Source: Candidatus Pantoea soli (GTDB taxonomy: Bacteria; Pseudomonadota; Gammaproteobacteria; Enterobacterales; Enterobacteriaceae). From it: 64,000 bases of DNA. Location of the stretch: the NCBI RefSeq assembly GCF_007833795.1, contig NZ_CP032702.1, positions 1,364,001-1,428,000 of the forward strand. Reading direction: 5' to 3'. Both the position numbers and the translations under genes were made by a program. Shown in pieces: positions 48,913-58,066 of the stretch (its first letter is position 1; each line of letters begins with the position of its first letter). The notes under the pieces were generated by a model that worked only from the letters and a program-made list of their open reading frames with translations, was not told the DNA's origin and made no database searches.

Positions 48913-49122
48913 CTTTTCTGCTTTCCACCTTTCCGAAAAAAAACGCCCCGGCGGTCTGGAACCGACGACGCGCGCGTTTACTGCTATAGTCCATTCACGG
49001 TTTTTGCAAACATCTGGCGATTTTCCGAGGCAAGCTGAGTTACACTGTGCAGTAATTCGCTCTTTGGCGGCTAATCGTTTGAATGCCAGAGTGTTTCACT
49101 GATGAATTATGGAATAGGCACA

Positions 49123-50745
49123 ATGATCAAGAAACTGAGTCTTTGCGCGTTGTCAGTTATCGCAGCACTTCCCGTGGGGATGAGCGCTTACGCTGCGGAT
49201 GGAGATATGCAACTGCAGCAGGTACTGATGCTGAGCCGTCACAACCTGCGCGCCCCGCTGGCCACCAATGGCAGCGTGCTGGAGCAATCCACGAAAAAAA
49301 GCTGGCCGCAGTGGGACGTAGCCGGCGGCGAGCTGACCACCAAAGGCGGTGTGCTGGAAGTCTATATGGGGAATTACACCCGTCAGTGGCTGGCCCAGCA
49401 GGGGCTGGTGCAAAACGGCAGCTGCCCGGACAGCAGCAGCATCTTTGTTTACGCCAACAGCCTGCAGCGCACCGTCGCCACGGCCCAGTACTTTGTGACC
49501 GGCGCTTTCCCGGGTTGTGATATCGCGGTAACCCATCAGGATGCCATGGGCACCATGGATCCGGTGTTTAACCCGGTGATTACCGACGACAGCGAAGCTT
49601 TCAATAAAAAAGCCCTGGCGGCGATGACCGCAGCGAATGAGAAATTAGCGCTGAAACCGGCGCTGCAGCGGCTGGAAAAAATTATCGATTACAAATCTTC
49701 TCCGGCCTGCAACGGCAAAAAACAGTGCGATTTAAGCAGCGGTGATAATACCTTTACCGCCGAAAACGGCAAAGAGCCAGGCGTTAACGGTCCGCTGAAG
49801 ACGGGCAACTCGCTGGTGGATGCCTTCACGCTGCAATATTACGAAGGTTTCCCGGCCGATCAGGTTGCCTGGGGCCAGATCAAAACCCCGGAGCAGTGGA
49901 AAGAGCTGGCGGCAATCAAAAACGGTTATCAGGACGCCCTGTTTACGTCGCCAGAGGTAGCGCGTGATGTGGCTGCTCCGCTGGTGGACTATATCCGCAG
50001 CCAGCTGGTTGATCAGGACAAAGCCAGTGCTCCGAAAGTGACGCTGATGGTGGGGCATGATTCCAACATCGCCTCCTTGCTGAGTGCGCTGCAGGTGAAG
50101 CCCTACGAGCTGCCGGGCAATGATGAAAAAACGCCGATTGGCGGCCAGGTGGTATTCGAACGCTGGCACGATGCGAAAAACAACAAAGATTTGCTGAAGG
50201 TGGAATACGTTTACCAGACGGCCGATCAGCTGCGCAATGCCGACGTGCTCAGCCTGAAGAATCCGCCGAAGCGTGTGACGCTGCAGCTGGCGGGCTGCGA
50301 TACCGATGCAAACGGCTACTGCAGCTGGGAACAGTTCACCACGGCGCTGAACACGGCGCTGCAGGGGACGCCGCTGCAGCCAGCCGCTCAGCCGGCAGCG
50401 GCCGCCGCGAATCCGGCACCGCAGGCCGACCAGGCCAGCGCGGATAAGGCGAAAGCAGACAGCACCGATAACGCAGCGGCCGATAAAGCCAGCGCCGATA
50501 AGGCCGCGGCTGACAAAGCTGCCGCACAGAAGGCCGCCGATGATAAAGCCGCAGCGGAGAAAGCCAAAGCGGATAAAGCGGCCGAAGAGAAGGCAAAAGC
50601 TGAAAAAGCCGCTGCGCAGAAAGCGGCAGAAGACAAGGCCAAAGCAGATGCGGCCGCCGCGCAAAAAGCGCAGGCCAATGCGACGCCAGCCAAACCGGCA
50701 GGTGACGCCGCGCCGGCACAGCAGCCAGCCGCAGCAGCTAACTAA
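49123..50745 (+). CDS. agp: Periplasmic glucose-1-phosphatase with an Ala/Lys-rich C-terminal tail
   Basis: Histidine acid phosphatase that hydrolyses glucose-1-phosphate and related substrates in the periplasm. The 540 residues have a signal peptide (to about [10 protein letters not shown]), the catalytic SRHNLRAP (Arg39, His40) and the proton-donor GHDSN (His312, Asp313). The catalytic part fills residues 1-413, the full length of E. coli Agp. Then comes a 127-residue tail (about 414-540, bases 50362-50742) built from Ala, Lys, Asp, Glu and Gln with repeats of the DKAAADKA type, resembling TolA domain II, ending in a Pro/Ala-rich stretch. I chose the ATG at 49123 over one at 49102 because it starts the signal peptide directly. 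Confidence 0.93.
   Translation: MIKKLSLCALSVIAALPVGMSAYAADGDMQLQQVLMLSRHNLRAPLATNGSVLEQSTKKSWPQWDVAGGELTTKGGVLEVYMGNYTRQWLAQQGLVQNGSCPDSSSIFVYANSLQRTVATAQYFVTGAFPGCDIAVTHQDAMGTMDPVFNPVITDDSEAFNKKALAAMTAANEKLALKPALQRLEKIIDYKSSPACNGKKQCDLSSGDNTFTAENGKEPGVNGPLKTGNSLVDAFTLQYYEGFPADQVAWGQIKTPEQWKELAAIKNGYQDALFTSPEVARDVAAPLVDYIRSQLVDQDKASAPKVTLMVGHDSNIASLLSALQVKPYELPGNDEKTPIGGQVVFERWHDAKNNKDLLKVEYVYQTADQLRNADVLSLKNPPKRVTLQLAGCDTDANGYCSWEQFTTALNTALQGTPLQPAAQPAAAAANPAPQADQASADKAKADSTDNAAADKASADKAAADKAAAQKAADDKAAAEKAKADKAAEEKAKAEKAAAQKAAEDKAKADAAAAQKAQANATPAKPAGDAAPAQQPAAAAN
50362..50742 (+). repeat. Low-complexity Ala/Lys/Asp-rich repeats encoding the Agp tail
   Basis: Degenerate 15-24-base units (GCC/GCG, AAA, GAT/GAA codons) encode imperfect KAxADKA heptad-like repeats. 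The pattern suggests a long charged helix and expansion by slippage or unequal crossing-over. Confidence 0.85.
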
Positions 50746-50757
50746 GCGACAACCGAT

Positions 50758-50785
50758 AAAAAACCCCGCCGCAGCGGGGTTTTTT
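50758..50785. terminator. Bidirectional terminator between agp and the aldehyde dehydrogenase
   Basis: AAAAAACCCCGC-CGCA-GCGGGGTTTTTT, extended by further T residues on the plus strand. Confidence 0.9.
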
Positions 50786-50793
50786 TTATGGCT

Positions 50794-52167
50794 TTATCCG
50801 GCCACCACCACCAGTTTCTGATTGGCGAACTCTTTAATGCCCAGGTCAGAAAGCTCCCGGCCATAGCCGGATCGTTTCACGCCGCCAAACGGCAACCCGG
50901 GTGCGGTATCACTCTGTGAGTTGATAAACACCATGCCGGTTTCAATCTGCGAGGCCATCTTCCGGCCGCGCGCGATGTCTTTAGTCCACACCGAACCACC
51001 AAGGCCGTAGTGAGAGTCATTGGCAAGGGCGACCGCGGCGCGATCGTCCGCCACCACATACACCTGCGCCACCGGGCCAAAAAACTCCTGATAGTAAGCC
51101 GGATTGTCAGGCGTCAGACCGGTGAGTATTGTCGGCTGATAGTAGCAGCCCACGCCCTCAATGACCCGGCCGCCCAGCGTCACGCGCGCACCGTGCTGCA
51201 CGGCTTCCTCTACCTGTTTCACCAGCCGGTCGCGGGCATCTTTCGAGGAGAGGGGACCCAGCGTGGTGTTTTCATCCAGCGGATCGCCCGGCCTCGCAGC
51301 CTGCAGCGCGGCGGTAAAGGCTATCATGAAGCGATCGGCGATTTTCTCATGCAGAATGAAGCGCTTTGCAGCGGTACAGACCTGACCACAGTTGCTCAGA
51401 CGCGCCTGCGCGCCCTGACGTGCGGCTTCCTCTACATCAGCATCATCCAGCACCACAAACACATCGTTGCCACCGAGCTCCAGCGTGGATTTCTTCAGAT
51501 GTTTACCGGCCTGTTCGGCGACGGCGCTGCCGGCACGTTCGGAACCGGTCAGCGCGACGCCCTGCACGCGGGGATCGGCAATCAAACCGGCGACCTGCTC
51601 GCTGGAGATAAACAGATTCGTCCAGGCGCCCTCAGGGGCACCCGCTTCCAGAACAAGTTTTTCAAAGACGTCAGCGCAGTGCGGTACGATATTCGCGTGT
51701 TTTGCCAGCACCGGATTGCCCAGCGCCAGGTTCGGAGCCAGCACGCGCATCAGCTGGTAATAAGGGAAGTTCCAGGGTTCAACCGCCACGATCACGCCAA
51801 TCGGATGGTACTCCAGCCAGGCGTCACCGGCGTCGCTGGGATAAGGCTGCGCGGCAAGAAAGGTTGCCGCGTGTTCCGCGTAGTAGCGTGCGATACTGGC
51901 GCAGATTTTGACTTCTCCACGGCTCTGGCCAATCAGCTTACCCATCTCTTTGCTGGCAATGGTGGCCAGCTCATCCACACGCTGATCAATCAGATCCGCC
52001 AGGCGATGCAGCACCTGCAGCCGCGGCTGGATATCGCCTTTGCTCCACGCAGAATGATACAGCGCGTCGGCGGTATGCAGCGCCTGCTGTACATAGGCAT
52101 CGTCATGCCCGGGCCAGGTTTTCAGCAGGGTGTTACTGGCGGGGTTCATACTTTGATAGGCAGACAT
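50794..52167 (-). CDS. NAD(P)-dependent aldehyde dehydrogenase, succinate-semialdehyde type
   Basis: Cytoplasmic aldehyde dehydrogenase of 457 residues, closest in pattern to the short succinate-semialdehyde dehydrogenases (Sad/YneI, GabD1 type). It contains EPWNFPYYQ, the general base Glu in TLELGGND, the catalytic Cys in NCGQVCTAAKRF, and FGPVAQVY. The exact substrate cannot be set from sequence alone. E. coli has no such gene between agp and yccJ, so this is an accessory insertion. It is followed on the same strand by its terminator, and yccJ lies upstream. Confidence 0.87.
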   Translation of the reverse strand: MSAYQSMNPASNTLLKTWPGHDDAYVQQALHTADALYHSAWSKGDIQPRLQVLHRLADLIDQRVDELATIASKEMGKLIGQSRGEVKICASIARYYAEHAATFLAAQPYPSDAGDAWLEYHPIGVIVAVEPWNFPYYQLMRVLAPNLALGNPVLAKHANIVPHCADVFEKLVLEAGAPEGAWTNLFISSEQVAGLIADPRVQGVALTGSERAGSAVAEQAGKHLKKSTLELGGNDVFVVLDDADVEEAARQGAQARLSNCGQVCTAAKRFILHEKIADRFMIAFTAALQAARPGDPLDENTTLGPLSSKDARDRLVKQVEEAVQHGARVTLGGRVIEGVGCYYQPTILTGLTPDNPAYYQEFFGPVAQVYVVADDRAAVALANDSHYGLGGSVWTKDIARGRKMASQIETGMVFINSQSDTAPGLPFGGVKRSGYGRELSDLGIKEFANQKLVVVAG

Positions 52168-52221
52168 AACAGCTCCCTGGTCGTATCAGATCAAGAAAGG
52201 CGGGACCAGCCCGCCTGTGAA

Positions 52222-52455
52222 TCAGACATTTTTACGTTCGACGGTCTTATCGTCCCACGTCAGCACGTCCTGATCGGTCTTCTCAAACGCCCGAATCAAT
52301 ACGTCATCGCTGCCCTGCTGGCGCCAGATCTCTTCGGCCAGACGTTCATCGTAATTAGCGACTTCAAAGATCGCCTCGGCAATTTCCGGGGAAGTGTGAC
52401 GCAAGCTGGCCCATTCGCCCACGTGGTGAGCTTTCGACTGTTCTGTAGTCATCAT
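52222..52455 (-). CDS. yccJ: Small protein YccJ
   Basis: 77-residue cytoplasmic protein of unknown role. The [29 protein letters not shown] segment and the C-terminal ERKNV match E. coli YccJ (75 residues). It lies 15 bases after wrbA and is probably cotranscribed with it; in E. coli the pair is RpoS-dependent. Confidence 0.93.
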   Translation of the reverse strand: MMTTEQSKAHHVGEWASLRHTSPEIAEAIFEVANYDERLAEEIWRQQGSDDVLIRAFEKTDQDVLTWDDKTVERKNV

Positions 52456-52470
52456 TGTCTCCTGTGGTGA

Positions 52471-53070
52471 TTATCCTTTCAGTTTTACCGCCAGTCCGGC
52501 GACGTATTGCCCCTGATAGCGGGCTATTCCCAGCTCTTCGGCAGACGGCTGGCGAGAACCATCGCCGCCTGCGAGCGTGGTGGCACCGTAAGGCGTACCG
52601 CCACGCACCTGGGAAATATCGAAGAGTTCCTGCGTACCGTAGCCAATCGGCACGATGACCATGCCGTGGTGCGCCAGCGTGGTCCACACCGAGGTGATGG
52701 TCTGTTCCTGGCCGCCGCCGGTTCCGGTGGAAGCAAACACGCTGGCAATTTTGCCGTAGAGTGCGCCTGAGGCCCACAGACCGCCGGTGCGGTCCCAGAA
52801 GTTACGCATCTGTCCGGCCATGTTGCCAAAGCGCGTTGGGGTGCCAACGATAATGGCATCATACTGCGGCAGATCGTCCGGTTTCGCCTCGGCCGCCGCC
52901 TGATTAACCTTACCGCCGACCTCCGCAAAGCGGGCGGCGTCCATACTTTCCGGCACGCGCAAAATAGTAACTTCTGCACCGCTCACGCTTTTCGCGCCTT
53001 CTGCCACCGCCTGCGCCATCGTTTCCACATGACCATACATTGAGTAGTAAAGCACCAGTACTTTTGCCAT
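52471..53070 (-). CDS. wrbA: NAD(P)H:quinone oxidoreductase WrbA
   Basis: Flavodoxin-like FMN enzyme that reduces quinones by two electrons. The 199 residues start [19 protein letters not shown] and include the FMN-binding [18 protein letters not shown] and the family segment [11 protein letters not shown]. The start at 53070 has GAGCG upstream; the longer open frame to 53247 is unsupported. A GC-rich leader separates it from the divergent EamA gene. Confidence 0.96.
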   Translation of the reverse strand: MAKVLVLYYSMYGHVETMAQAVAEGAKSVSGAEVTILRVPESMDAARFAEVGGKVNQAAAEAKPDDLPQYDAIIVGTPTRFGNMAGQMRNFWDRTGGLWASGALYGKIASVFASTGTGGGQEQTITSVWTTLAHHGMVIVPIGYGTQELFDISQVRGGTPYGATTLAGGDGSRQPSAEELGIARYQGQYVAGLAVKLKG

Positions 53071-53304
53071 CGCTCTCGTCCCGTTAGGTGTGGTGAGTAG
53101 AAAAGAGTATAGAAGAGGCTGCGGCAGGTGCCGCACAGAGGCTGCGCAATCGGCTGCTGCGCCGCTTTTATACCGCAGTGAAACGGCAGCGGGCAGGGCA
53201 GCGGTATGTGTTGCAAAGTGTAAACAGCAGCAACCGACAGCATGCATTGCAATCCCCGCCCGGAATCAGCAAAAATAGCCCCTTATTCGTTACCCGGGTG
53301 CCTT

Positions 53305-54219
53305 ATGTCCGTTTCAGCTTCCCGCCTCAGCCTGCGTATTTCACGTCAGGAGCTGGTGCTCATTTTTATTACGATGGTCTGGGGTGGCACCTTTCTGGTG
53401 GTGCACCGGGCAATGGCCCATTCCGGCCCCTTCTTTTTTGTCGGGTTGCGTTTTGCTGCGGCCTCGCTGCTGCTGGCGCTGTTTTTCCGCCGTCATCTGC
53501 GTCAGGTTAGCTGGCTGGAGCTGCGGGCTGGCGCGCTGATTGGCATCGCCATCGCCGGTGGCTATGGCCTGCAAACCTGGGGGATGCAGACCATATCCAG
53601 CAGCCAGTCGGCCTTTCTGACCGCGCTGTATGTGCCGGTGGTGCCGCTGCTGCAATGGCTGTTTTTACGCCGTCCGCCGGGCGTGATGGCATGGGTAGGT
53701 ATTCTGCTGGCGTTCACAGGTCTGGTGCTGGTGGCCGGTCCGCAGGAGGGCCGGCTGGCGCTGAACGCCGGCGAGATCGCCACGCTGCTCAGCACGCTGG
53801 CGATCGCCGCAGAAATCATTCTGATTAGCCGCTTTGCCGGTCAGGTGGATGTGCGGCGGGTAACGCTGATCCAGCTGATGGTGGCGTCAGTCTGCGCGTT
53901 TATTTTTATGATTCCGAATGGCGAATCCCTGCCGGTGCTGTCCGCGCCACTGCTGTTCAGTGCGCTGGGGCTGGGTGCCGCCAGCGCCTTTATTCAGGTG
54001 ACAATGAACTGGGCGCAGCGCAGCGTCTCGCCCACGCGTGCCACGGTGATCTACGCGGGCGAGCCGGTGTGGGCGGGCGTGGTAGGACGTCTGGCGGGGG
54101 AGCGCCTGCCGGCAGCGGCGCTGCTCGGTGGTGTACTGATTGTCTGTGGCGTGATTGTCAGTGAACTGCGCCTGCGGCGTAAAAAAGCGGTGCCAAAACA
54201 GGCACCGCAGGAACCTTAA
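53305..54219 (+). CDS. EamA-family (DMT) transporter
   Basis: Inner-membrane transporter of the drug/metabolite superfamily, 304 residues with ten hydrophobic segments in two EamA halves (FITMVWGGTFLVVHRAMA; ATLLSTLAIAAEIILISRF). Substrate unknown. The start at 53305 lacks a strong ribosome site. It lies between wrbA and rutG, where E. coli has no homologue, and converges with rutG, overlapping it by four bases. Its last codons also encode the rutG terminator on the other strand. Confidence 0.88.
   Translation: MSVSASRLSLRISRQELVLIFITMVWGGTFLVVHRAMAHSGPFFFVGLRFAAASLLLALFFRRHLRQVSWLELRAGALIGIAIAGGYGLQTWGMQTISSSQSAFLTALYVPVVPLLQWLFLRRPPGVMAWVGILLAFTGLVLVAGPQEGRLALNAGEIATLLSTLAIAAEIILISRFAGQVDVRRVTLIQLMVASVCAFIFMIPNGESLPVLSAPLLFSALGLGAASAFIQVTMNWAQRSVSPTRATVIYAGEPVWAGVVGRLAGERLPAAALLGGVLIVCGVIVSELRLRRKKAVPKQAPQEP
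54181..54208 (-). terminator. rut operon terminator embedded in the EamA gene
   Basis: On the minus strand GCGGTGCC-TGTTTT-GGCACCGC is followed by TTTTTTA, eight bases past the rutG stop. The same bases are the last codons of the EamA gene on the plus strand. Confidence 0.85.
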
Positions 54220-55541
54220 GGATGCTGCCGGGCTGTCTGCTGCTGTCGGACGGCCCCGCGGCGCTGCAGAATGACGTTGAGGATAATGGCGCCAAAGGTT
54301 GCCGTGCCGATGCCACCCAGCGTGAAGCTGCCGATTTTCAGCGCAAAGTCTCCTGCGCCCAGCACCAGCGTGGTGGCAACCATAATCAGATTGCTGTTCT
54401 GGCTGAAATCCACCTGGTTCTGCAGCCAAATCCGCGCGCCCGCTACGGCAATCAGGCCGAACACCACGATTGACGCGCCGCCGATGACCGGGCCGGGAAT
54501 GGTGTGAATCAACGCGCCAAATTTGGGTGAAAAGCCCAGCACCAGCGCGATCAGCGCGGCCGCCACAAAGGCCAGCGTGGAGTAAACCCGCGTGACCGCC
54601 ATGACGCCAATGTTTTCCGCATAGGTGGTGACGCCGCTGCCGCCAAGCGATCCTGACAGCAGGGTTGCCAGACCATCCCCGACAAACGCCCGGCCCATCC
54701 AGGGATCGAGATTACGCCCGGTCATGCCGGCCACGGCTTTCAGGTGACCCAGATTTTCCGCCACCAGAATAATTGCCACCGGCGCGATCATCACTATCGC
54801 CTGCAGATCAAACACCGGCGCGGTGGTGTGCGGCAGGCCAAACCACGCTGCCTGCGCCACGCCGCTGAAGTCCACCGGCTTGCCAAAGCCAAGCACGTTG
54901 GTCAGCAGCGCATAGATTGCCCAGGCCACCATCAGCCCGACGAGAATCAGCAGTCGCTGCACCATGCCGCGGGTAAACACCGCCACCAGACCGATGCACA
55001 GCACAGTCATGACCGCCATCCAGCTTTCGAACATCGAGGATGAGACGCTGTGCACCGCAATGGGTGCCAGGTTCAGCCCAATCGCCATCACCACCGCACC
55101 GGTCACCACCGGCGGCATCAGTCGTTCGATCCAGCCGGTGCCCACTTTCATGACCAGCAGACCGATCAGCGTATAGAGCGCACCGCAGGCGATAACCCCG
55201 CCCAGTGCCAGCCCCAGATGCGGATTAAGTCCCTGACCGCTGAAGCCGGTCACGGCAATCACCACGCCAACAAAAGCGGCGCTGGAACCGAGATAGCTCG
55301 GTACGCGTCCGCCGGTGATGACGAAAAACAGCAGGGTGCCGATGCCAGAAACCAGAATGGCCAGATTGGGGTCCAGCCCCATCAGCAGTGGCATCAATAC
55401 CGTTGCGCCAAACATGGCCACTGCATGCTGCAGCCCGAGAACGCACGTTTGCCCCAGGGGCAAGGTTTCGTCCGGGGCGATCAGCCCGTCATCGCTCATC
55501 GCTGACTTTTTCTGCCAGCGGGGGAACCAGGAACTCGCCAT
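54216..55541 (-). CDS. rutG: Uracil permease RutG
   Basis: Nucleobase:cation symporter-2 family transporter that imports uracil for the Rut pathway. The 441 residues include GVTTYAENIGVMAVTRVYST, AENLGHLKAVAGMTGRN and the start LGQTCVLGLQHAVAMFGATVLMP. About 14 membrane segments are expected. It is the last gene of the rut operon and lies 45 bases after rutF. Confidence 0.96.
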   Translation of the reverse strand: MASSWFPRWQKKSAMSDDGLIAPDETLPLGQTCVLGLQHAVAMFGATVLMPLLMGLDPNLAILVSGIGTLLFFVITGGRVPSYLGSSAAFVGVVIAVTGFSGQGLNPHLGLALGGVIACGALYTLIGLLVMKVGTGWIERLMPPVVTGAVVMAIGLNLAPIAVHSVSSSMFESWMAVMTVLCIGLVAVFTRGMVQRLLILVGLMVAWAIYALLTNVLGFGKPVDFSGVAQAAWFGLPHTTAPVFDLQAIVMIAPVAIILVAENLGHLKAVAGMTGRNLDPWMGRAFVGDGLATLLSGSLGGSGVTTYAENIGVMAVTRVYSTLAFVAAALIALVLGFSPKFGALIHTIPGPVIGGASIVVFGLIAVAGARIWLQNQVDFSQNSNLIMVATTLVLGAGDFALKIGSFTLGGIGTATFGAIILNVILQRRGAVRQQQTARQHP

Positions 55542-55586
55542 CTTCTTCTCCAGGGTAAGGGGAAAGCGGGCCGCAGGGTGGCGGCA

Positions 55587-56108
55587 TTAACGGGCATCCT
55601 GCCGCAACAGCGTACGATAGCCACGGTCAAACCATGCCAGACCGGGCTTCGCCTCATCGCGCGTCAGCGCCATGACTTCACAGAGCAACACATCGTGCGT
55701 GCCTGCGCTGACCGCCTGAGTGATAACGCAGTCAAAGGAAACCAGTGCGCCCACCAGCTGCGGCGAGCCGCCGGGCAGGGTATGCCAGCGAGCCGCGGCA
55801 AAGCGATCGGCCATGGCGGTTTTGCCCCCAAACAGCGTGGACAGCGTTTCCTGGCCGGCTGCCAGCGTGTTCACGCACAGCACGCCGTTTTCACGGAAGA
55901 GAGGCCAGACCGAGGCACCACGATTGAGACAAACCAAAAGCGTCGGCGGGGTATCCGTTACGCTGCATACGGCGGTGGCGGTAAAGCCGGCGCGGCCCGC
56001 GGGCCCGTCGGTGGTGACAATGTTGACTGCCGCGCCCAGTGAAGCCATGGCGTGGCGAAAATCCTGCTGACTGACGCCGGTGACATCCGGCAATGCGTGA
56101 AGGCTCAT
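55587..56108 (-). CDS. rutF: Flavin reductase RutF
   Basis: NADH:FMN reductase that supplies FMNH2 to RutA. The 173 residues belong to the flavin-reductase-like split-barrel family ([46 protein letters not shown]). Its ATG overlaps the rutD stop by four bases, so translation is coupled directly to rutD with no rutE between. Confidence 0.95.
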   Translation of the reverse strand: MSLHALPDVTGVSQQDFRHAMASLGAAVNIVTTDGPAGRAGFTATAVCSVTDTPPTLLVCLNRGASVWPLFRENGVLCVNTLAAGQETLSTLFGGKTAMADRFAAARWHTLPGGSPQLVGALVSFDCVITQAVSAGTHDVLLCEVMALTRDEAKPGLAWFDRGYRTLLRQDAR

Positions 56109-56926
56109 GCTGTCTTCTCCGTGGTTTGCGTAACGCGGCTGGCGGGTGTGGCAGTGGCCGTCAGCCAGTCCAGCAGGTGTCGGTTAAAGGTGTCTGCATC
56201 GGTCACGCTCATGGCATGGCCGCCCCAGGCCATCTCGATGAGCGTGCTCGCCGGCAGCGCCTGTGCCAGCGCCACCGAACAGCTCCAGGGCACCAGCAGG
56301 TCGTCCTGGCTGCAGATCACCAGCACCGGCTGCGTAATGCCGGCAGCCGATGCGCGAAAATCCGCGCACTTCAGGGCGTGCAGACGCCGCAGCAGGGTTT
56401 CCATTCCCTGAAAATGTGCGACGTGCTGCGCATCTTCTGCGCTGATACGCATCTGGTTTTGCGCCAGCCACTCGGCCGGATAGAGAAACAGCGGCTGCGC
56501 GCGCACAAACGCCTCCACCCCGACGTTCAGCAGCAGATCCTGGCGCACCTGAAAGCAGCGTTCCGTATGGGCATGCAGCGCCAGCCAGCCGTTAATCACC
56601 GCCACCCGTCCCACGCGGGCAGGAAAATCCTGCGCCAGCTGCAGGCCCACCAGGCCGCCCAGCGCGTGTCCGATAATGTCATAGCGGGCAATGCCGCGCT
56701 GTGCCAGCGCTTCCGCCAGCTCAGCGGCCATCATCGCCATGCTGTAGCCTTCCGGCAGCGTACCGGCGCTGCGGCCGGTGCCGCGCTGATCGTAGGTCAC
56801 CACGCGGTAGTGCGGCGTGAGCGCCGCCAGCTGCGGCTGCCAGAAGCCGGCCACGCCACCCAGTCCGGATGACAGAACCAGCGTCGGCGCATCGTCAGCG
56901 GTGAGTCCGTGAATATCCAGCTGCAT
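56105..56926 (-). CDS. rutD: RutD, alpha/beta-hydrolase-fold carbamate hydrolase
   Basis: Rut pathway hydrolase, 273 residues, proposed to speed breakdown of the carbamate/aminoacrylate intermediate. Alpha/beta-hydrolase features include [20 protein letters not shown] and the nucleophile-elbow position GHALGG. As in the E. coli protein, Ala stands where most family members have Ser. The start at 56926 follows AGGAGG and shares one base with the rutC stop (TGATG). Confidence 0.94.
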   Translation of the reverse strand: MQLDIHGLTADDAPTLVLSSGLGGVAGFWQPQLAALTPHYRVVTYDQRGTGRSAGTLPEGYSMAMMAAELAEALAQRGIARYDIIGHALGGLVGLQLAQDFPARVGRVAVINGWLALHAHTERCFQVRQDLLLNVGVEAFVRAQPLFLYPAEWLAQNQMRISAEDAQHVAHFQGMETLLRRLHALKCADFRASAAGITQPVLVICSQDDLLVPWSCSVALAQALPASTLIEMAWGGHAMSVTDADTFNRHLLDWLTATATPASRVTQTTEKTA

Positions 56927-57321
56927 CAGGCCTCCTGTTTGCCGATGTGCGCCACGCTGGCGATCTCCACCAGCGCATCCGGTTTCACCAGCCCGCACTG
57001 AATACAGAAGCGCGCCGGTTTCTCGCCGGGAAAGAACTCTGCGTAAACCTGATTAATGGCGGCGTAATGCTGCCAGTCAGTAATAAAAATCGAATTGAAG
57101 GTGACATCCGCCAGCGTGCCGCCAGCGGTTTCAATGACCCTGCGGATGGTCTCCAGCACGTGGCGGGTTTGCGCGGCGGCATCCCCGACGTGTACCACAT
57201 TGTTATCTGCATCAAACGGCAGCGTACCGGACACGTACACCACGCCATCGGCCAGCGTTCCCGGCACAAACGGAGCGATCGGGGTGCCGCTGCCAGGCGG
57301 AATAATCACACTTTTAGGCAT
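56926..57321 (-). CDS. rutC: RutC, aminoacrylate deaminase (RidA family)
   Basis: Small YjgF/RidA-family protein of 131 residues, a trimeric deaminase acting on 3-aminoacrylate in uracil breakdown. The N-terminus [34 protein letters not shown] and the C-terminal [22 protein letters not shown] with the conserved substrate-pocket Cys and Glu are family-typical. It is coupled to rutD by a one-base overlap. Confidence 0.95.
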   Translation of the reverse strand: MPKSVIIPPGSGTPIAPFVPGTLADGVVYVSGTLPFDADNNVVHVGDAAAQTRHVLETIRRVIETAGGTLADVTFNSIFITDWQHYAAINQVYAEFFPGEKPARFCIQCGLVKPDALVEIASVAHIGKQEA

Positions 57322-57355
57322 CTCTTTTCCTCAGAATTGCAGGTGCACTGGCACG

Positions 57356-58066
57356 TCAGCGTTGTAAGGCTTCACAGAAGGTCGCGGTGTCGCTGACCCA
57401 GCCAAAAAAGGTTTCGATATTGAAAATGGCGGCCTGCTGGGCGAAGGGCGGGCCGGCCTGATAGGTGGCGTCTTCCAGCACCACGCCGAAGTACTCAAGG
57501 AAAAAGCCGTCGCGCAGCGTGGATTCCACGCACACGTTGGTGGCAATGCCGGTAAACACCAGGTGACGGATGCCGCGACTGCGCAGCATGCTGTCGAGCG
57601 GCGTATTGAAAAAGCCGCTGTAGCGCGGTTTGGGTAGCACAATATCGCCCGGCTGCGGCACCAGCTCATCCACCAGCGCATAGTCCCAGCTGCCTTTTGC
57701 CAGCAGCGTGCCCTGCAGTTCCGGCTGTTTACGCATGGTTTTCAGCGCATTGGATTTGTGAAAGTTCGGGGAGCCGGCATCACCCGCTTCGACATACTGA
57801 TCGTCCCAGCCATTCTGAAACCAGATAATTTGCATGCCGGCGGCGCGGGCCGCCGTAACCGCCTGATGAATTTTTTTGATCACCGGCTGGGTGGCGGAGA
57901 CATCAAATCCGGCCAGATCGAGATACCCGCCCGGCGTGGCATACGCATTTTGCATATCCACGACGATCAGCGCGCTCTGCGCCGGGGGCAGTGCAATAGG
58001 TTCCGGACGGGCGGGCAGGGTCAGCTGCGGCAGTTCACGGGTATGGGCACAGGTCACAACAGACAT
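57356..58066 (-). CDS. rutB: Peroxyureidoacrylate/ureidoacrylate amidohydrolase RutB
   Basis: Cysteine hydrolase of the isochorismatase family, 236 residues, that releases carbamate from the RutA product. The catalytic Asp is in [10 protein letters not shown], the Lys in KPRYSGFF, and the Cys in [15 protein letters not shown]. The start at 58066 shares one base with the rutA stop (TAATG), and AGGAGG precedes it. Confidence 0.95.
   Translation of the reverse strand: MSVVTCAHTRELPQLTLPARPEPIALPPAQSALIVVDMQNAYATPGGYLDLAGFDVSATQPVIKKIHQAVTAARAAGMQIIWFQNGWDDQYVEAGDAGSPNFHKSNALKTMRKQPELQGTLLAKGSWDYALVDELVPQPGDIVLPKPRYSGFFNTPLDSMLRSRGIRHLVFTGIATNVCVESTLRDGFFLEYFGVVLEDATYQAGPPFAQQAAIFNIETFFGWVSDTATFCEALQR

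Noticed and set aside
48952..48980. A short stretch (GAACCGACGAC) after the tRNA-Ser pair resembles the reverse complement of the T-arm side of initiator tRNA-Met.
   Set aside because: Only about 11 bases match and no other tRNA arms or partner stems are present. It is too short to call a tRNA remnant or an attachment site.
51010..52470. A 486-codon open frame antisense to the aldehyde dehydrogenase and yccJ.
   Set aside because: The sense genes carry full catalytic motifs, while the antisense frame shows no domain and is a composition artefact.
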